Shown piece by piece: positions 49,027 to 57,835 of a DNA stretch of 64,000 nucleotides (positions within the stretch are counted from its first letter, which is position 1; every line of letters starts with the position of its first letter). The stretch lies in contig NZ_JABBFW010000010.1 in the NCBI RefSeq assembly GCF_012927045.1, positions 1 through 64,000 of the forward strand, written 5' to 3'. The translations under genes were made by a program, and so were the position numbers. This stretch comes from Azohydromonas caseinilytica (GTDB lineage: Bacteria > Pseudomonadota > Gammaproteobacteria > Burkholderiales > Burkholderiaceae_C). A model generated the notes under the pieces. It searched no databases and was not told the DNA's origin. It saw nothing but the letters and a program-made list of their open reading frames with translations.

Positions 49027-50604
49027 TCATCGGCCCGGCATCACGCGCCAGGTGGCGGAATAGGGATAGGTGGGATTGGCGCAGGAGCCACAGCGTCCGC
49101 AGGACGGCTGGCGCACGCCCTCGACCTCCCGGTTCTCGCGCCAGGTGCGCCCGGGGTCCTGCGTGCGCGGCACGCCGAGCCGGCGCAGACTCTGCTCCTC
49201 GCGCTTGAAGCGCGGGCGGCCCTTGTCGTTGCCCGCGAAAGGATCGGCGCCGGCCATCTCCCACTGGCCGCCCTCGGACGGGCCCCACTTCAGCAGCTTG
49301 CCCTGCACCTTGTAGAGCAGCGCCTCCAGCATGATCCCGTTGTTGTTGGCCGTCTGCGTCTTGATCGGGCCCGAGCCGTTCTCGTAGAGGCCTTCGAAGT
49401 AGCCGCGTTTCGGATCGTAGGCCGTGGCGATGGCATCGAACAGCAGGTCCGTGTAGGGCGTGGGCCACAGCACCCACATGCCCAGCGCCGCCTTCAGCGA
49501 CACGGCCGCGGCGTCCGGCATGTGCTTGCCTGTGTCGGTAATGGTGTTCCACGGAAAGCCGTCGGAGTAGACCGTGTCGTAGACGAAGTACGGCGCCCGG
49601 TCGAGCTGGTGCTCGGTGCGCGCGGTCAGGATGCCGGTGACGCGGTGGCGGGCCTCCTGCGCCAGGTAGACGCGGTGGCCGAAGTCCGCCATCCAGCACT
49701 GGGAGTGGTAGAGATCGTCGTCGCGCCGGTCCAGCGCCTGGTCCCAGTTGAGCTCCAAAGCATCGAGCACGTAGCTCTCGGCCACCACGTAGTTGTGCTG
49801 GTTGGTCGTGCGCGGGTCGCGCGTGTCGTAGGGCACGGCCTGGCCGTAGATCTCCACCGTGGCGAAGGGCTCGGGCGCCAGCGCCTGCGAGGCGTCGAAG
49901 CCCCAGAGCTCGAAGCCCTTGGCGGCGTACTCCTCGTAACCCAGGCGCCCTTCCTGCACGTACTGCACCTGCTTGTTGTTGTCGAGCATGGCGCCGAACA
50001 TCGTGCCGGTGTAGTCCAGCACGCGGCGGAAGTCCAGGCGCAGCATGAAGCGGTCGATGGCGTTGGCATGCTCGGGGCGCCGCTCCTTGATGATCTTGAG
50101 CCAGACGAGCAGGCGGCCCATGTCGATGGCCGAGAAGCCGATCTCGCCGGGCTTGTTGGCGTAGTCCACCTTGGCCGCGGTCTGCGTGTGGTAGACCTTG
50201 TTGGGCATCTCGTTGCGGAACAGCTCCATGCGCTGCAGCGTGCCCATCAGCGCCTGGAAGCGGTTGTCGAACCTGTTCCTGTCGATCAGCCCCAGCTCGT
50301 TGGCCGCCAGCAGCGCGGCGATGTAGGAAGCGGTGTCCCACATCGTCGTCGAGGGGTAGTCCTGCACCGCGTTGACCAGGCCGGTCTGGGACTGGAAGTT
50401 GTTCTCGAAATAGAGCCAGGCGCGTTTGGCCACCTCCATCTCGCGCTCGGTGAGCGGTCCGCGGCGCGGCGCGGGCATGGTCGCGGGCGCGCTGTCCCAG
50501 CGCTCGGTGCGGTCGGGCAGCACGCTGCCGCAGCCCAGCAGCGAGGCCGTGGCCACCGCGGCCAGGGCGGCTCGGTACAGCCGGGCCGTCAGGCGTCTTT
50601 CCAT
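49027..50604 (-). CDS. DUF3131 glucoamylase-like lipoprotein with C-terminal Cys cluster
   Basis: A 525-residue protein with lipobox Cys25 (ASLLGC). The DUF3131 (alpha/alpha-toroid, glucoamylase-like) domain fills ~50-450 with WLYFENNFQSQTGLVNA and STTMWDTASYIAAL. A ~75-residue tail ends in PSCGRCGSCANPTYPYS, a C-x2-C-x2-C cluster absent from the sister protein. AAGGAGA precedes the ATG. It probably acts in the periplasm on the glucan made by the operon's glycosyltransferase, by cutting or modifying chains. The same fold occurs in cyclic glucan synthases. Confidence 0.88.
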   Translation of the reverse strand: MERRLTARLYRAALAAVATASLLGCGSVLPDRTERWDSAPATMPAPRRGPLTEREMEVAKRAWLYFENNFQSQTGLVNAVQDYPSTTMWDTASYIAALLAANELGLIDRNRFDNRFQALMGTLQRMELFRNEMPNKVYHTQTAAKVDYANKPGEIGFSAIDMGRLLVWLKIIKERRPEHANAIDRFMLRLDFRRVLDYTGTMFGAMLDNNKQVQYVQEGRLGYEEYAAKGFELWGFDASQALAPEPFATVEIYGQAVPYDTRDPRTTNQHNYVVAESYVLDALELNWDQALDRRDDDLYHSQCWMADFGHRVYLAQEARHRVTGILTARTEHQLDRAPYFVYDTVYSDGFPWNTITDTGKHMPDAAAVSLKAALGMWVLWPTPYTDLLFDAIATAYDPKRGYFEGLYENGSGPIKTQTANNNGIMLEALLYKVQGKLLKWGPSEGGQWEMAGADPFAGNDKGRPRFKREEQSLRRLGVPRTQDPGRTWRENREVEGVRQPSCGRCGSCANPTYPYSATWRVMPGR

Positions 50605-50653
50605 GGTCGTTGTTCTCCTTGGGTCGCGGCGTGCGGGCCGTGTCGCGGATGCC

Positions 50654-51976
50654 TCAGCGCACGCGCACGAGCGGTCCGCCCTGGATGTAGGCCAGGCTCT
50701 CCAGCACCACGGCGTTGGTGTTGGCCGTCAGGGCCTTGTTGGGCTCGCGGGTGCGCTCGTACAGACCGGCATACCAGCCGCGCTGCGGGTCGTGCAGCGG
50801 CGCCACGGCGGTGACGAGGCGGCGGGTGTAGTCGTTGTCCACCAGCGCATGCCAGCCGAAGGACGCCTTGACGCTGAGCGTGCGCAGCGCGTCCAGGTCT
50901 TCACCCGTGTCGGAGAGCGTGAACCAGTTGCGGCCGTTGGCGTGCACGGTGTTGTAGGCAAAGTAGGGCTTCTGGTCGAGGTGGTCCTCGGTCACGGCGG
51001 TGAGCTGGCCCGTCTTCTCGAAGCGACGCTGCTGGGCCAGGAACACGCGCCAGCCCAGCTCGCCGGAGTCGCGGTCCCAGCCCATCTCCAGGCCGTCGAG
51101 CACGTAGGGCTCGCTGAGCACGTAGTTGTGCGCGCCACTCTCGCGCTCGGTGCGCCGGTCATGCCCGATGCGCACGCCCTCCACGTCGCTCCACGCCAGC
51201 TGCTGCGTGTAGCTGGCCGCGCGCGGCGCATGCCGGCCGACGAGAGCCAGGGACTTGGACGCGTATTGCTCGTAGCCCAGGCGCCCTTCCTGCACGAGCT
51301 CGGCGCGGCCCTGCCCGTCCAGCCGCGCGCCCATGAACTCGCCCTCGGCCTGCAGTGCCGACAGGTCCAGGCGCCCCAGCACCGCGCGCACCGCCTGCGT
51401 GTGCTGCGGGTACTGCCACACCAGCACCTGCAGCGGCACCATCAGCCGCGCGATGTCGATGGCCGACCAACCGATGCCGCGCTCCGTGGGCTGGTTGGTG
51501 TAGTCCGTCATCTGCAGCGTGCTGGCGTTGTAGGCCTTGTTGGGCAGCTTGCCGTCGAACAGCGGCAGCTTCTGCAGCGAGCCCAGCGCGCGCGCGATGC
51601 GCTCATCGAACTCGCGCGCCTCGATCAGCTCCAGGCGCTGCGCCGAGATCACGCCCATGAGGTAGGAGCCCGTGTCCCACATCGTGGCGGAGGGGAACTT
51701 CTCCACCGAGAAGGCCAGGCCCGTGACCGGGTCGGTGTTGTTCTGGAAGTAGGTCCAGGCGATGCGGGCCCACTGGCGTTCCTGCTCGGTCAGCGGGCGG
51801 GCGCTGGCCCGCAGCGCCGCGGCGTCGAGCTGGCGGTCGGGCAGCTCCACGGCCGCGGAGGCCTGTGCCCAGCCGCCGCGCTGCTCCATCCAGATCACGA
51901 TGCCGAAGGCCACCAGCAGGGCCAGGATCGTGATGATGTAGCTGCGCGCATGCACCAGGTTGCGCCTGAAACTCAT
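50654..51976 (-). CDS. DUF3131 glucoamylase-like membrane protein
   Basis: A 440-residue paralogue of the lipoprotein at 49027. One N-terminal transmembrane helix (residues ~12-30: YIITILALLVAFGIVIWM) replaces the lipobox. The DUF3131 domain (~60-435) shares ARIAWTYFQNNTDPVTGLAF, SATMWDTGSYLMG and EGRLGYEQYASK with the sister protein, so the pair arose by duplication. AAGGAG precedes the ATG. It is held on the inner membrane next to the synthase gene product, while the sister may sit on a lipid anchor further out. Confidence 0.88.
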   Translation of the reverse strand: MSFRRNLVHARSYIITILALLVAFGIVIWMEQRGGWAQASAAVELPDRQLDAAALRASARPLTEQERQWARIAWTYFQNNTDPVTGLAFSVEKFPSATMWDTGSYLMGVISAQRLELIEAREFDERIARALGSLQKLPLFDGKLPNKAYNASTLQMTDYTNQPTERGIGWSAIDIARLMVPLQVLVWQYPQHTQAVRAVLGRLDLSALQAEGEFMGARLDGQGRAELVQEGRLGYEQYASKSLALVGRHAPRAASYTQQLAWSDVEGVRIGHDRRTERESGAHNYVLSEPYVLDGLEMGWDRDSGELGWRVFLAQQRRFEKTGQLTAVTEDHLDQKPYFAYNTVHANGRNWFTLSDTGEDLDALRTLSVKASFGWHALVDNDYTRRLVTAVAPLHDPQRGWYAGLYERTREPNKALTANTNAVVLESLAYIQGGPLVRVR

Positions 51977-52012
51977 CGGGGGCTCCTTCGTCGAGGTGAT
52001 GCCGGCCGGCTC

Positions 52013-53905
52013 TCAGAAGCCGTGTACCGGGGCGGCGGGCTGTCCCCGGGCGTCGTCAGGCTGGGAGGGATCGTCCTCGGGCTTCCACAGCGCGGCGCGG
52101 ATCATGGGCAGCATGGCGGCGATGTTGTAGACGCTCCACACCGAGATCACGATCAGCACCGGCAGCTCCTGCGTGGCGCCGAACACGAACACGCGCAGCC
52201 CCGCGACGACGAGCCCCAGCACCGTCAGCGCCACGATGGCGATCTGCGGCCACACCATGTGCAGGAAGTTGCCCTCCTGCCGGCTCTTAGGCGTGACGGG
52301 GAACTTGATCTTCTCGCCCTTGAGCACCGTCCACAGCGCGCGCAAATTGATCGAGAAGAACGACAGGTACGAGGCCTTGCCCTCCCAGGCGGCGATGCCC
52401 CAGGTGCCGAACATGAAGGCCAGCTCGTTGAGGATGACGAAGGGCAGGAAGTGCAGGTAGAACTCCATCGAGAACGCGCGCAGCGGCGAGATGCCGGTGA
52501 AGAGCGTGACGATGGGCGCCAGCAGGAACACCAGGTTCCACAGCCCGCCGAAGTAGGACCAGAACGTGCTCAGGTACATCAGCCGCTGCCGCAGCGACAT
52601 GCGGCCCTTGAACAGCGGGTTGTCGCGCAGCGCGATGTCGAGCGTGCCGCCGGCGTACTTGAAGCGCTGCGTGGCCCAGGCCAGCAGGTCCTGCGGCGAG
52701 AGCATCTTGGACTCGACCTGCGGATGCAGCACCGACTTCCAGCGCTGGTCGGGGTCGTTGTGCAGCACGATCGAGGTGTAGATGTCCTCGGAGACGTGGA
52801 ACTTGTAGGGCGTGAACTCGGTCTCGACGGCGATCTGGCCGCGCACGGCCTCCTCGAAGTCGCGCTTGATGTCGGCCTCGCGGATGCCCTTGGACAGTTT
52901 GCCGACCTGCTGCTCGACGCTGCTGCCGTAGGCGCGCAGCGCGGCCTGCATCACGGCCTCGCGGCGGTGGATGGACGCGGCACCGCAGCAGAACGCGGCA
53001 TTGGCCGGGTTGCGGCGGCGCAGGATCACGTCGTAGAACATCTTGGGGTCGTTGGCGAAGGGATCGCGTCCGACGGGCACCGGCCCCACCAGCCGCTCCA
53101 CCGCGCGCCCGATCCAGCGCCCCGGCGTGCCCAGGTGGCGCGCCAGCCAGTCCGGCAGCGGCCGGCCTTGCGGGATGTCGTAGAACCACTGTGGCGTCTG
53201 CACCCAGGCTATGTGCGGATCGCGGAAGTAGCCCAGCGTGTGCTCCAGGTAGGTCGGGAACAGCCGCGTGTCGGCATCGCAGATGACGATGAAGTCGCCG
53301 CTGGTGTGCTCCATCGCGTTGCGCAGGTTGCCGGCCTTGAAGCCGATGTTGTTGTCGCGCGTGATGTAGTGCACGCCCTCTTCCTGCGCCACCTGGCGCA
53401 TCAGGGGCCGGCGCCCGTCGTCGAGCACGTGGATGCGCAGGTCGATGGGATGCGGGTAGCGCATGGCTTTGGCGTCGCGGATGGACAGCCGCACCAGCTC
53501 CTCTTCCTCGTTGTAGGTGGTGATGAACACGTCCACCGCCACCGGCCGGTCCTGCTCCAGCGGCTGCTCCACGCATTCGTTGATGCCGTACGGCGGCGGC
53601 TGCATCGGCGGGTCGCGCGTGCTCCAGAGGTTGACGGCGAACAGCACCAGCCCGATGTACGACAGCGTCTCGGCCAGCGCCAGCGGGATGGCCAGCCACA
53701 GCGCCTCCATGTTGAGCGAGCCGGTCCAGCGCCACCAGATGTAGCGCGCGCCGAAGGCCAGCGCCATCACGACGAAGAACTGCCACAGCGACTCGATCAG
53801 CGGCGAGTGCGGCAGCGGCGGCGGCGGCCGCCGGTCCTCGAAGGCCTCGAAATAGAAGTGCGGCTTGCTGGTCTCCGGCATGGCTTGTTGTTGTTCAGTG
53901 CTCAA
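52013..53905 (-). CDS. Processive family-2 glycosyltransferase (glucan/cellulose-synthase-like)
   Basis: A 630-residue inner-membrane enzyme with two N-terminal and about five C-terminal helices around a GT2 domain (~120-400). Seen are DVFITTYNEE, Asp162 region HVLDDG, D210-A-D212 (DADTR), S372-E-D374 in place of TED, and Q413-R-F-K-Y417 in place of QxxRW. It resembles BcsA-, OpgH- and curdlan-synthase-type enzymes but has no PilZ domain. TTG 53905 has GAGG upstream and overlaps the kinase gene by 11 bases; ATG 53881 is the alternative. It is probably the polymerase and exporter of a beta-glucan. Confidence 0.88.
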   Translation of the reverse strand: MSTEQQQAMPETSKPHFYFEAFEDRRPPPPLPHSPLIESLWQFFVVMALAFGARYIWWRWTGSLNMEALWLAIPLALAETLSYIGLVLFAVNLWSTRDPPMQPPPYGINECVEQPLEQDRPVAVDVFITTYNEEEELVRLSIRDAKAMRYPHPIDLRIHVLDDGRRPLMRQVAQEEGVHYITRDNNIGFKAGNLRNAMEHTSGDFIVICDADTRLFPTYLEHTLGYFRDPHIAWVQTPQWFYDIPQGRPLPDWLARHLGTPGRWIGRAVERLVGPVPVGRDPFANDPKMFYDVILRRRNPANAAFCCGAASIHRREAVMQAALRAYGSSVEQQVGKLSKGIREADIKRDFEEAVRGQIAVETEFTPYKFHVSEDIYTSIVLHNDPDQRWKSVLHPQVESKMLSPQDLLAWATQRFKYAGGTLDIALRDNPLFKGRMSLRQRLMYLSTFWSYFGGLWNLVFLLAPIVTLFTGISPLRAFSMEFYLHFLPFVILNELAFMFGTWGIAAWEGKASYLSFFSINLRALWTVLKGEKIKFPVTPKSRQEGNFLHMVWPQIAIVALTVLGLVVAGLRVFVFGATQELPVLIVISVWSVYNIAAMLPMIRAALWKPEDDPSQPDDARGQPAAPVHGF

Positions 53906-54413
53906 GGTCTGGCCTCGCCTGGGGTTGGAGGAGCTTGGTCAGCACCAGCAGGTTGCCCCGTGGGCCGATGCGGTAGTCCACCCGGTCGAAGGACGCGCGC
54001 AGCAGGGCAAGACCCATGCCGCCTTCGGGCAAGCTGTCCAGCGCCAGCGGGTCGAAGTCGAAGGGGTCGTGCGCGGACGGCTGCAGCGCCGCCTCGGGGA
54101 TAGGCCGGCCCCGGTCGAACAGGCGCAGGCACCAGCGGTCGGGCTGCTCAGTCCACAGCAGCTGCACGCGGGCATCCCGCGCGTGGGCCTCGTAGCCATG
54201 GCGCACGATGTTGGACAGGGCCTCGGACAGGCCCAGGTCGATCTGTGCGGCCAAGGTCTCATCGCCGCGCTGCGCGGCCAGGGCGGCCACCTCGGCACAC
54301 ACGCGCGAAACCTCCTCCAGCCGCGCCGCGATGTCGGCGCGGTAGATCACGCGGGCGTCCGCCTCGGGCGGCTCCACGCCCGCGGGGTCCTGCGGCAAGG
54401 GGTCCGTGCCCAT
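53895..54413 (-). CDS. RsbW-like anti-sigma/serine kinase (HATPase)
   Basis: A 172-residue GHKL ATPase domain protein. The N-box is LGLSEALSNIVRHGYEAH and the G-box region LPEGGMGLALLRASFDRVDY; the ATP lid is short. Such kinases phosphorylate a STAS partner and release or bind a target. It lies 17 bases after the STAS gene and overlaps the glycosyltransferase gene, so partner switch and synthase are translationally linked. No sigma factor is near; the target could be another protein. Confidence 0.87.
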   Translation of the reverse strand: MGTDPLPQDPAGVEPPEADARVIYRADIAARLEEVSRVCAEVAALAAQRGDETLAAQIDLGLSEALSNIVRHGYEAHARDARVQLLWTEQPDRWCLRLFDRGRPIPEAALQPSAHDPFDFDPLALDSLPEGGMGLALLRASFDRVDYRIGPRGNLLVLTKLLQPQARPDLEH

Positions 54414-54430
54414 CCGGCCCGCGCCCCGGC

Positions 54431-54763
54431 TCAGGCGGCCAGCGCCGCCGCCACGGAGTCGTGCAGCGGGAACACCCGATCCAGCCGCGTGAGCTTGAAC
54501 ACGCCCTGCACGGCGGCGCTGGCGCCCGCGATGGCGATGCTGCCGCGCCCGCCCATGCTCTTGAGCACCGACACCAGCACGCCCAGGCCACTGGAGTCGA
54601 TCATCTTCACCGCCTGCAGGTCCAGCACCAAGCGGGCCGTGGGACCGTCCTTGACCACGTCGAGCAGCGCGGTGCGGAAGGCGCTGGCCTGGGCCGCGTC
54701 CAGGCGCGGCGCCTGCACGGTGGCGACGATGGCCTCGTCGCGGCGATCGACATCGATGTTCAT
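54431..54763 (-). CDS. STAS-domain anti-sigma-factor antagonist
   Basis: A 110-residue SpoIIAA/RsbV-type protein. The phosphorylatable serine motif is MIDSSGLGVLV with Ser57/Ser58. GGAGGT precedes ATG 54763, which overlaps the phosphatase stop by four bases (ATGA). When dephosphorylated by the upstream PP2C protein it should bind the RsbW-like kinase encoded just downstream. Confidence 0.93.
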   Translation of the reverse strand: MNIDVDRRDEAIVATVQAPRLDAAQASAFRTALLDVVKDGPTARLVLDLQAVKMIDSSGLGVLVSVLKSMGGRGSIAIAGASAAVQGVFKLTRLDRVFPLHDSVAAALAA

Positions 54764-56034
54764 GCTCTGGTTACCTCCACAACCGTTGAGGCCGCGCCGG
54801 CGCCGACATGCTCGATCAGCAGCATCGAGATGTCGTCGCGCAGCTCGGCCGAATCGCCGCCTGCCCAGCGGCGGATTTCCGCCTCGAACTCGCGCACCGT
54901 ATCCTGGGCCGGGCAGGCGGCCGTGCGCGACAGAAAGGTCTTGAGCCGCTCCAGGCCGTAGGGCTCGCCCTGGAGGTCCTCGCATTCGGTGACGCCGTCG
55001 GTGTAGCAGCACAGCCGCGCACCGGGCGGCAGCGTGAGCTCGATGTCGTGGTAGGCCACATCGTCGAACAGGCCCACCGGCAGGTCACCGTCCTCGGCCA
55101 CCTCGTGCACCCGGCCGTCGGGCAATACCACCACTGGCAGCGTGTGGCCGGCGCGCACCAGGCGCAGGCTGCCGTTGCGCTGGTCGAGCAGCCCGAACAC
55201 GCAGGTCAGGTAGCTGGTGCCGATGCCCGCCTCCAGCAGCCGCGCGTTGAGCGACTGCACCACCGCGGCCGGCGAGGCCGCGCTCGCCGAGCGCGCGGCC
55301 TGCACGATGCCGCCCGAGAACTGCGGGCTGAGCATCTGCGTCACGATCATGGCCACCATGGCCGAGGCCACGCCGTGGCCGGCGACGTCGAAGTTGTAGA
55401 ACGCCACCCGTTGCGCGTCGAAGCCGAAGCAGTTGAGCGCGTCACCCGAGACGAAGCGCGAGGGCAGGAACAGCCACGCGAAGCGCGTGCGGCCGTCGTC
55501 GAAGGTTTCCTGCGGCAGCAGGCTCTTCTGGAAGGCGCCGGCGGCGTCCACGTCGCGCTGGATCTGCTGGTAAGCCGCCTGCAGCTCGCGGTTGCGCTCC
55601 TCCAGCCCGGCCTGCAGCTCCAGCAGGCGCTGGCCCGCGTGCAGCCGCACCGCCAACTCGTCGAAGTCCACCGGCTTGCGCAGGAAGTCGTCGGCACCGG
55701 CGGCCAGGCCTTCGATCATGTCCTCGCGCTTGTCGCGGGAGGACATGAGGATGAAGTAGACGTAGCGCGCACCGGGCCGCGCGCGCAGGGCGCGGCACAG
55801 GGCCAGCCCGTCCATGCCCTGCATGATCCAGTCGCTCACCACCAGGTCCACCGCCTCGTGCTCCATGCGCGCCAGGGCCTCCTCGCCGCTGGCGGCCTCG
55901 CAGACCTGGTGGCCCAGCCGCGTCAGCGCCCGGTGCACCACCAGGCGCTGCATCGGCTGGTCATCGACCACCATCACGCGCAGCGTGCCGGCCCGGCGCA
56001 GCGGCGGGGTGAGCGTCACAGGTTGATGTTCCAT
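54760..56034 (-). CDS. Response regulator with PP2C (SpoIIE/RsbU-type) phosphatase output
   Basis: A 424-residue two-domain protein. The receiver (residues ~15-130: VMVVDDQPMQRLVV, then VVSDWIMQGMDG, LRKPVDFDEL) carries the phospho-Asp in SDW. A coiled linker (~135-175) leads to a PP2C domain (~190-415) with FDVAGHGVASAMVAM and CCYTDGVTE metal-binding Asp residues. ATG 56034 is chosen because upstream residues lack sense; it overlaps the barrel gene by 19 bases. It probably takes phosphate from the operon's hybrid kinase HPt and dephosphorylates the STAS protein. Confidence 0.9.
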   Translation of the reverse strand: MEHQPVTLTPPLRRAGTLRVMVVDDQPMQRLVVHRALTRLGHQVCEAASGEEALARMEHEAVDLVVSDWIMQGMDGLALCRALRARPGARYVYFILMSSRDKREDMIEGLAAGADDFLRKPVDFDELAVRLHAGQRLLELQAGLEERNRELQAAYQQIQRDVDAAGAFQKSLLPQETFDDGRTRFAWLFLPSRFVSGDALNCFGFDAQRVAFYNFDVAGHGVASAMVAMIVTQMLSPQFSGGIVQAARSASAASPAAVVQSLNARLLEAGIGTSYLTCVFGLLDQRNGSLRLVRAGHTLPVVVLPDGRVHEVAEDGDLPVGLFDDVAYHDIELTLPPGARLCCYTDGVTECEDLQGEPYGLERLKTFLSRTAACPAQDTVREFEAEIRRWAGGDSAELRDDISMLLIEHVGAGAASTVVEVTRA

Positions 56035-57005
56035 GTGATCGCGACGGAGATGCTGCCGTCGCGCAAGCGACCGGTGCCCGGTGCTCGCTCGCGCCAGGGG
56101 AAGCGGTTGCCGGAATAGTTGGCGTACTGCACCACCAGCCCGCCGCTGCTCCAGTCGGCATAGCCGAAGCTGTAGGTGAAGTCCGGGTCCCAGGGCTGCT
56201 GCTGGCGGCGCACCGGATAACCCACGAGGTCGAGCGCGGCAAACCAGTATTGCCGGTACACATAGCGGCAACCCAGGCTCGCGGACTTTTTGCCGACCTG
56301 GCGGGCGCCCAGCTCCGCGTCGGCATAGCGGTGGGTGTACCGGAGCGCCGTGCCGCATCCGACGCTGTGCTGCTCGCTCAGCGGCACCCAGTCGCGCAGT
56401 GTCGGCGTGAGCGGGAACTTGTAGCCCAGGCTCCAACTGCCCTCGTCGAAGCGCGTGACGCGCTCGCCGCGGGCACGGTCCGGATGGAAGCGGTTGCCGC
56501 CGTCGTTGCTGTAGAAGAAGCTGAAGGTATAGGGCCGCCAGTCCTCAAAGCCGAAGGCGTAGGTGAAATCCGGGTTCCAGGGCCGCTGCTCGGACGGGTT
56601 GAGGTAGCGCAGCAGGTTCGTGCGCACGAACCAGCCTTCCAGCGGCATGTAGCGCAGGCCCAGCTGCAGCGTCGGCGAGCTCGGGACCTCGCCCTGGCTC
56701 TGGAAACCGAGATTGGAGAAGCCATCGGCCTTCAACGGTGCGTCCAGCGCCAGGCGCACGCTCAACAGGTGCGGCGCCGTGCCGTTGAAGAGCTGATGCA
56801 CCGGCAGGGCAAAGGAGCGCTGCCAGCCTTCGCGCCAGTTCGTTGGCTCGCCCGGCGGCGGATCGGGCGGCGGCGGCGCGCCGCGATGGGGCGCGTAGGT
56901 CTGGGGGGAGGTCTGGGCACAGAGCGTGACGGGCAGCGCCAGCGCCAGCGCCAGCCACGGCCGGCACAGGCTGTTGCGACGGATCTCGACACTTGTTCTT
57001 GTCAC
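56016..57005 (-). CDS. Outer-membrane beta-barrel protein with internal repeats
   Basis: A 329-residue exported protein. A signal peptide (SLCRPWLALALALPVTLCA) is followed by a proline-rich stretch (~42-53) and a beta-rich region of alternating aromatic residues. Two ~35-residue units, near 142-177 and 271-304, share PW[ND]PDFTY-FG--DW and a GNRF end. GTG 57005 has an AGGGGG SD. There is no C-terminal Phe; it ends in Asn-Ile-Asn-Leu. In the operon it could be the outer-membrane path or anchor for the polysaccharide. Family not recognised. Confidence 0.75.
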   Translation of the reverse strand: MTRTSVEIRRNSLCRPWLALALALPVTLCAQTSPQTYAPHRGAPPPPDPPPGEPTNWREGWQRSFALPVHQLFNGTAPHLLSVRLALDAPLKADGFSNLGFQSQGEVPSSPTLQLGLRYMPLEGWFVRTNLLRYLNPSEQRPWNPDFTYAFGFEDWRPYTFSFFYSNDGGNRFHPDRARGERVTRFDEGSWSLGYKFPLTPTLRDWVPLSEQHSVGCGTALRYTHRYADAELGARQVGKKSASLGCRYVYRQYWFAALDLVGYPVRRQQQPWDPDFTYSFGYADWSSGGLVVQYANYSGNRFPWRERAPGTGRLRDGSISVAITWNINL

Positions 57006-57060
57006 GCGTACCCCCTCGGCGCTGCCGGCCGCCCTTGTGTTTGTCGTGGCACGCCCTGCA

Positions 57061-57579
57061 TCAATTCTCGTGCCCGCCCTTCGCCGCGGGCTCGTCTTTT
57101 TCCAGGAGTTTTGTCACACGCTTGGCCAGCACGCGCAGCGACTGCAGCTGCCAGGGCTCCAGCGTGCGCGGGCGCATGTCGTTGACGCACAGCGTGCCCA
57201 CGGGCAGCCCGCTGGCCAGCACGAGGGGCGCCCCGGCATAGAAGCGGATGTGCGGCGGCCCCGCCACCAGCGGGTGGTCCGCGAAGCGCGGGTCCAGGCT
57301 CATGTCGGGCACGACCATCACCTCATCGGGCTTGTGGATGGCGAAGCTGCAAAAGCCCTCGTCGCGCCCGATCTCGCAGGCGTCCAGCCCGATGCGCGAC
57401 TTGAACCATAGCCGCCGGGCATCGACCAGGCTGATCAGTGCCATCGGCGCGTCGCACACCTGCGAGGCCAGCAGCGTCAGGCGGTCGTAGCTGTCCTCGG
57501 CGCCGGTGTCCAGGACGGCCAGCCGCGCCAGGGCGGCCAGCCGCTCCTCCTCGCGGGGATGCGCAAGCGGCTTCTCCAT
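57061..57579 (-). CDS. GAF-domain protein, 172 aa
   Basis: A single soluble GAF domain (ALARLAVLDTGAEDSYDRLT, then MALISLVDARRLWFKSRIG, PVGTLCVNDMRPR), of the type often fused to kinases or diguanylate cyclases. ATG 57579 has GGAAGG upstream. It is the first gene of the operon, 55 bases before the barrel gene, and may sense redox state or a small ligand for the switch proteins downstream. Confidence 0.88.
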   Translation of the reverse strand: MEKPLAHPREEERLAALARLAVLDTGAEDSYDRLTLLASQVCDAPMALISLVDARRLWFKSRIGLDACEIGRDEGFCSFAIHKPDEVMVVPDMSLDPRFADHPLVAGPPHIRFYAGAPLVLASGLPVGTLCVNDMRPRTLEPWQLQSLRVLAKRVTKLLEKDEPAAKGGHEN

Positions 57580-57611
57580 CAGCGTTGCCTTCCAGGCGGT
57601 TCGGGGCTTGC

Positions 57612-57649
57612 CCACGGCAGCGGGCGCCACCACGGCCGCTGCCGTGGGA
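57612..57649 (-). promoter_or_regulatory. Long leader hairpin before the polysaccharide operon
   Basis: CCCACGGCAGCGG and CCGCTGCCGTGGG form a perfect 13-bp stem with a 12-base loop, 33 bases before the first start codon of the operon. It lacks a T-run. If transcribed it would fold in the 5' leader and could control translation, termination or stability. Confidence 0.55.
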
Positions 57650-57795
57650 ATGGGCGGCCAGGCGCACGACCCGGCCGGTGGTGAAGGGCCCGGTCAGGCC
57701 TGTTGCATCGGAACCCCTTCGTGCTTGTCTGCGGCAGCCCGACCGGCGTGGTGATTGACAGCAAAAGGCGTTCCGAAGGGCGGGAGCCCTGGACC

Positions 57796-57821
57796 GGCCT
57801 GCCGTGCCTGGCGGGCAGGCC
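57796..57821 (-). other. Hairpin after the LysR gene
   Basis: GGCCTGCC and GGCAGGCC form a perfect 8-bp stem with a 10-base loop, 15 bases after the LysR stop. It may help end that transcript; no T-run is present. Confidence 0.4.
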
Positions 57822-57835
57822 CGCCGCAAACGCAT

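Noticed and set aside
50426-54103. A 3.7-kb plus-strand open frame opposite the DUF3131 and synthase genes
   Set aside because: Same reasons: low-complexity composition and no SD or domain.
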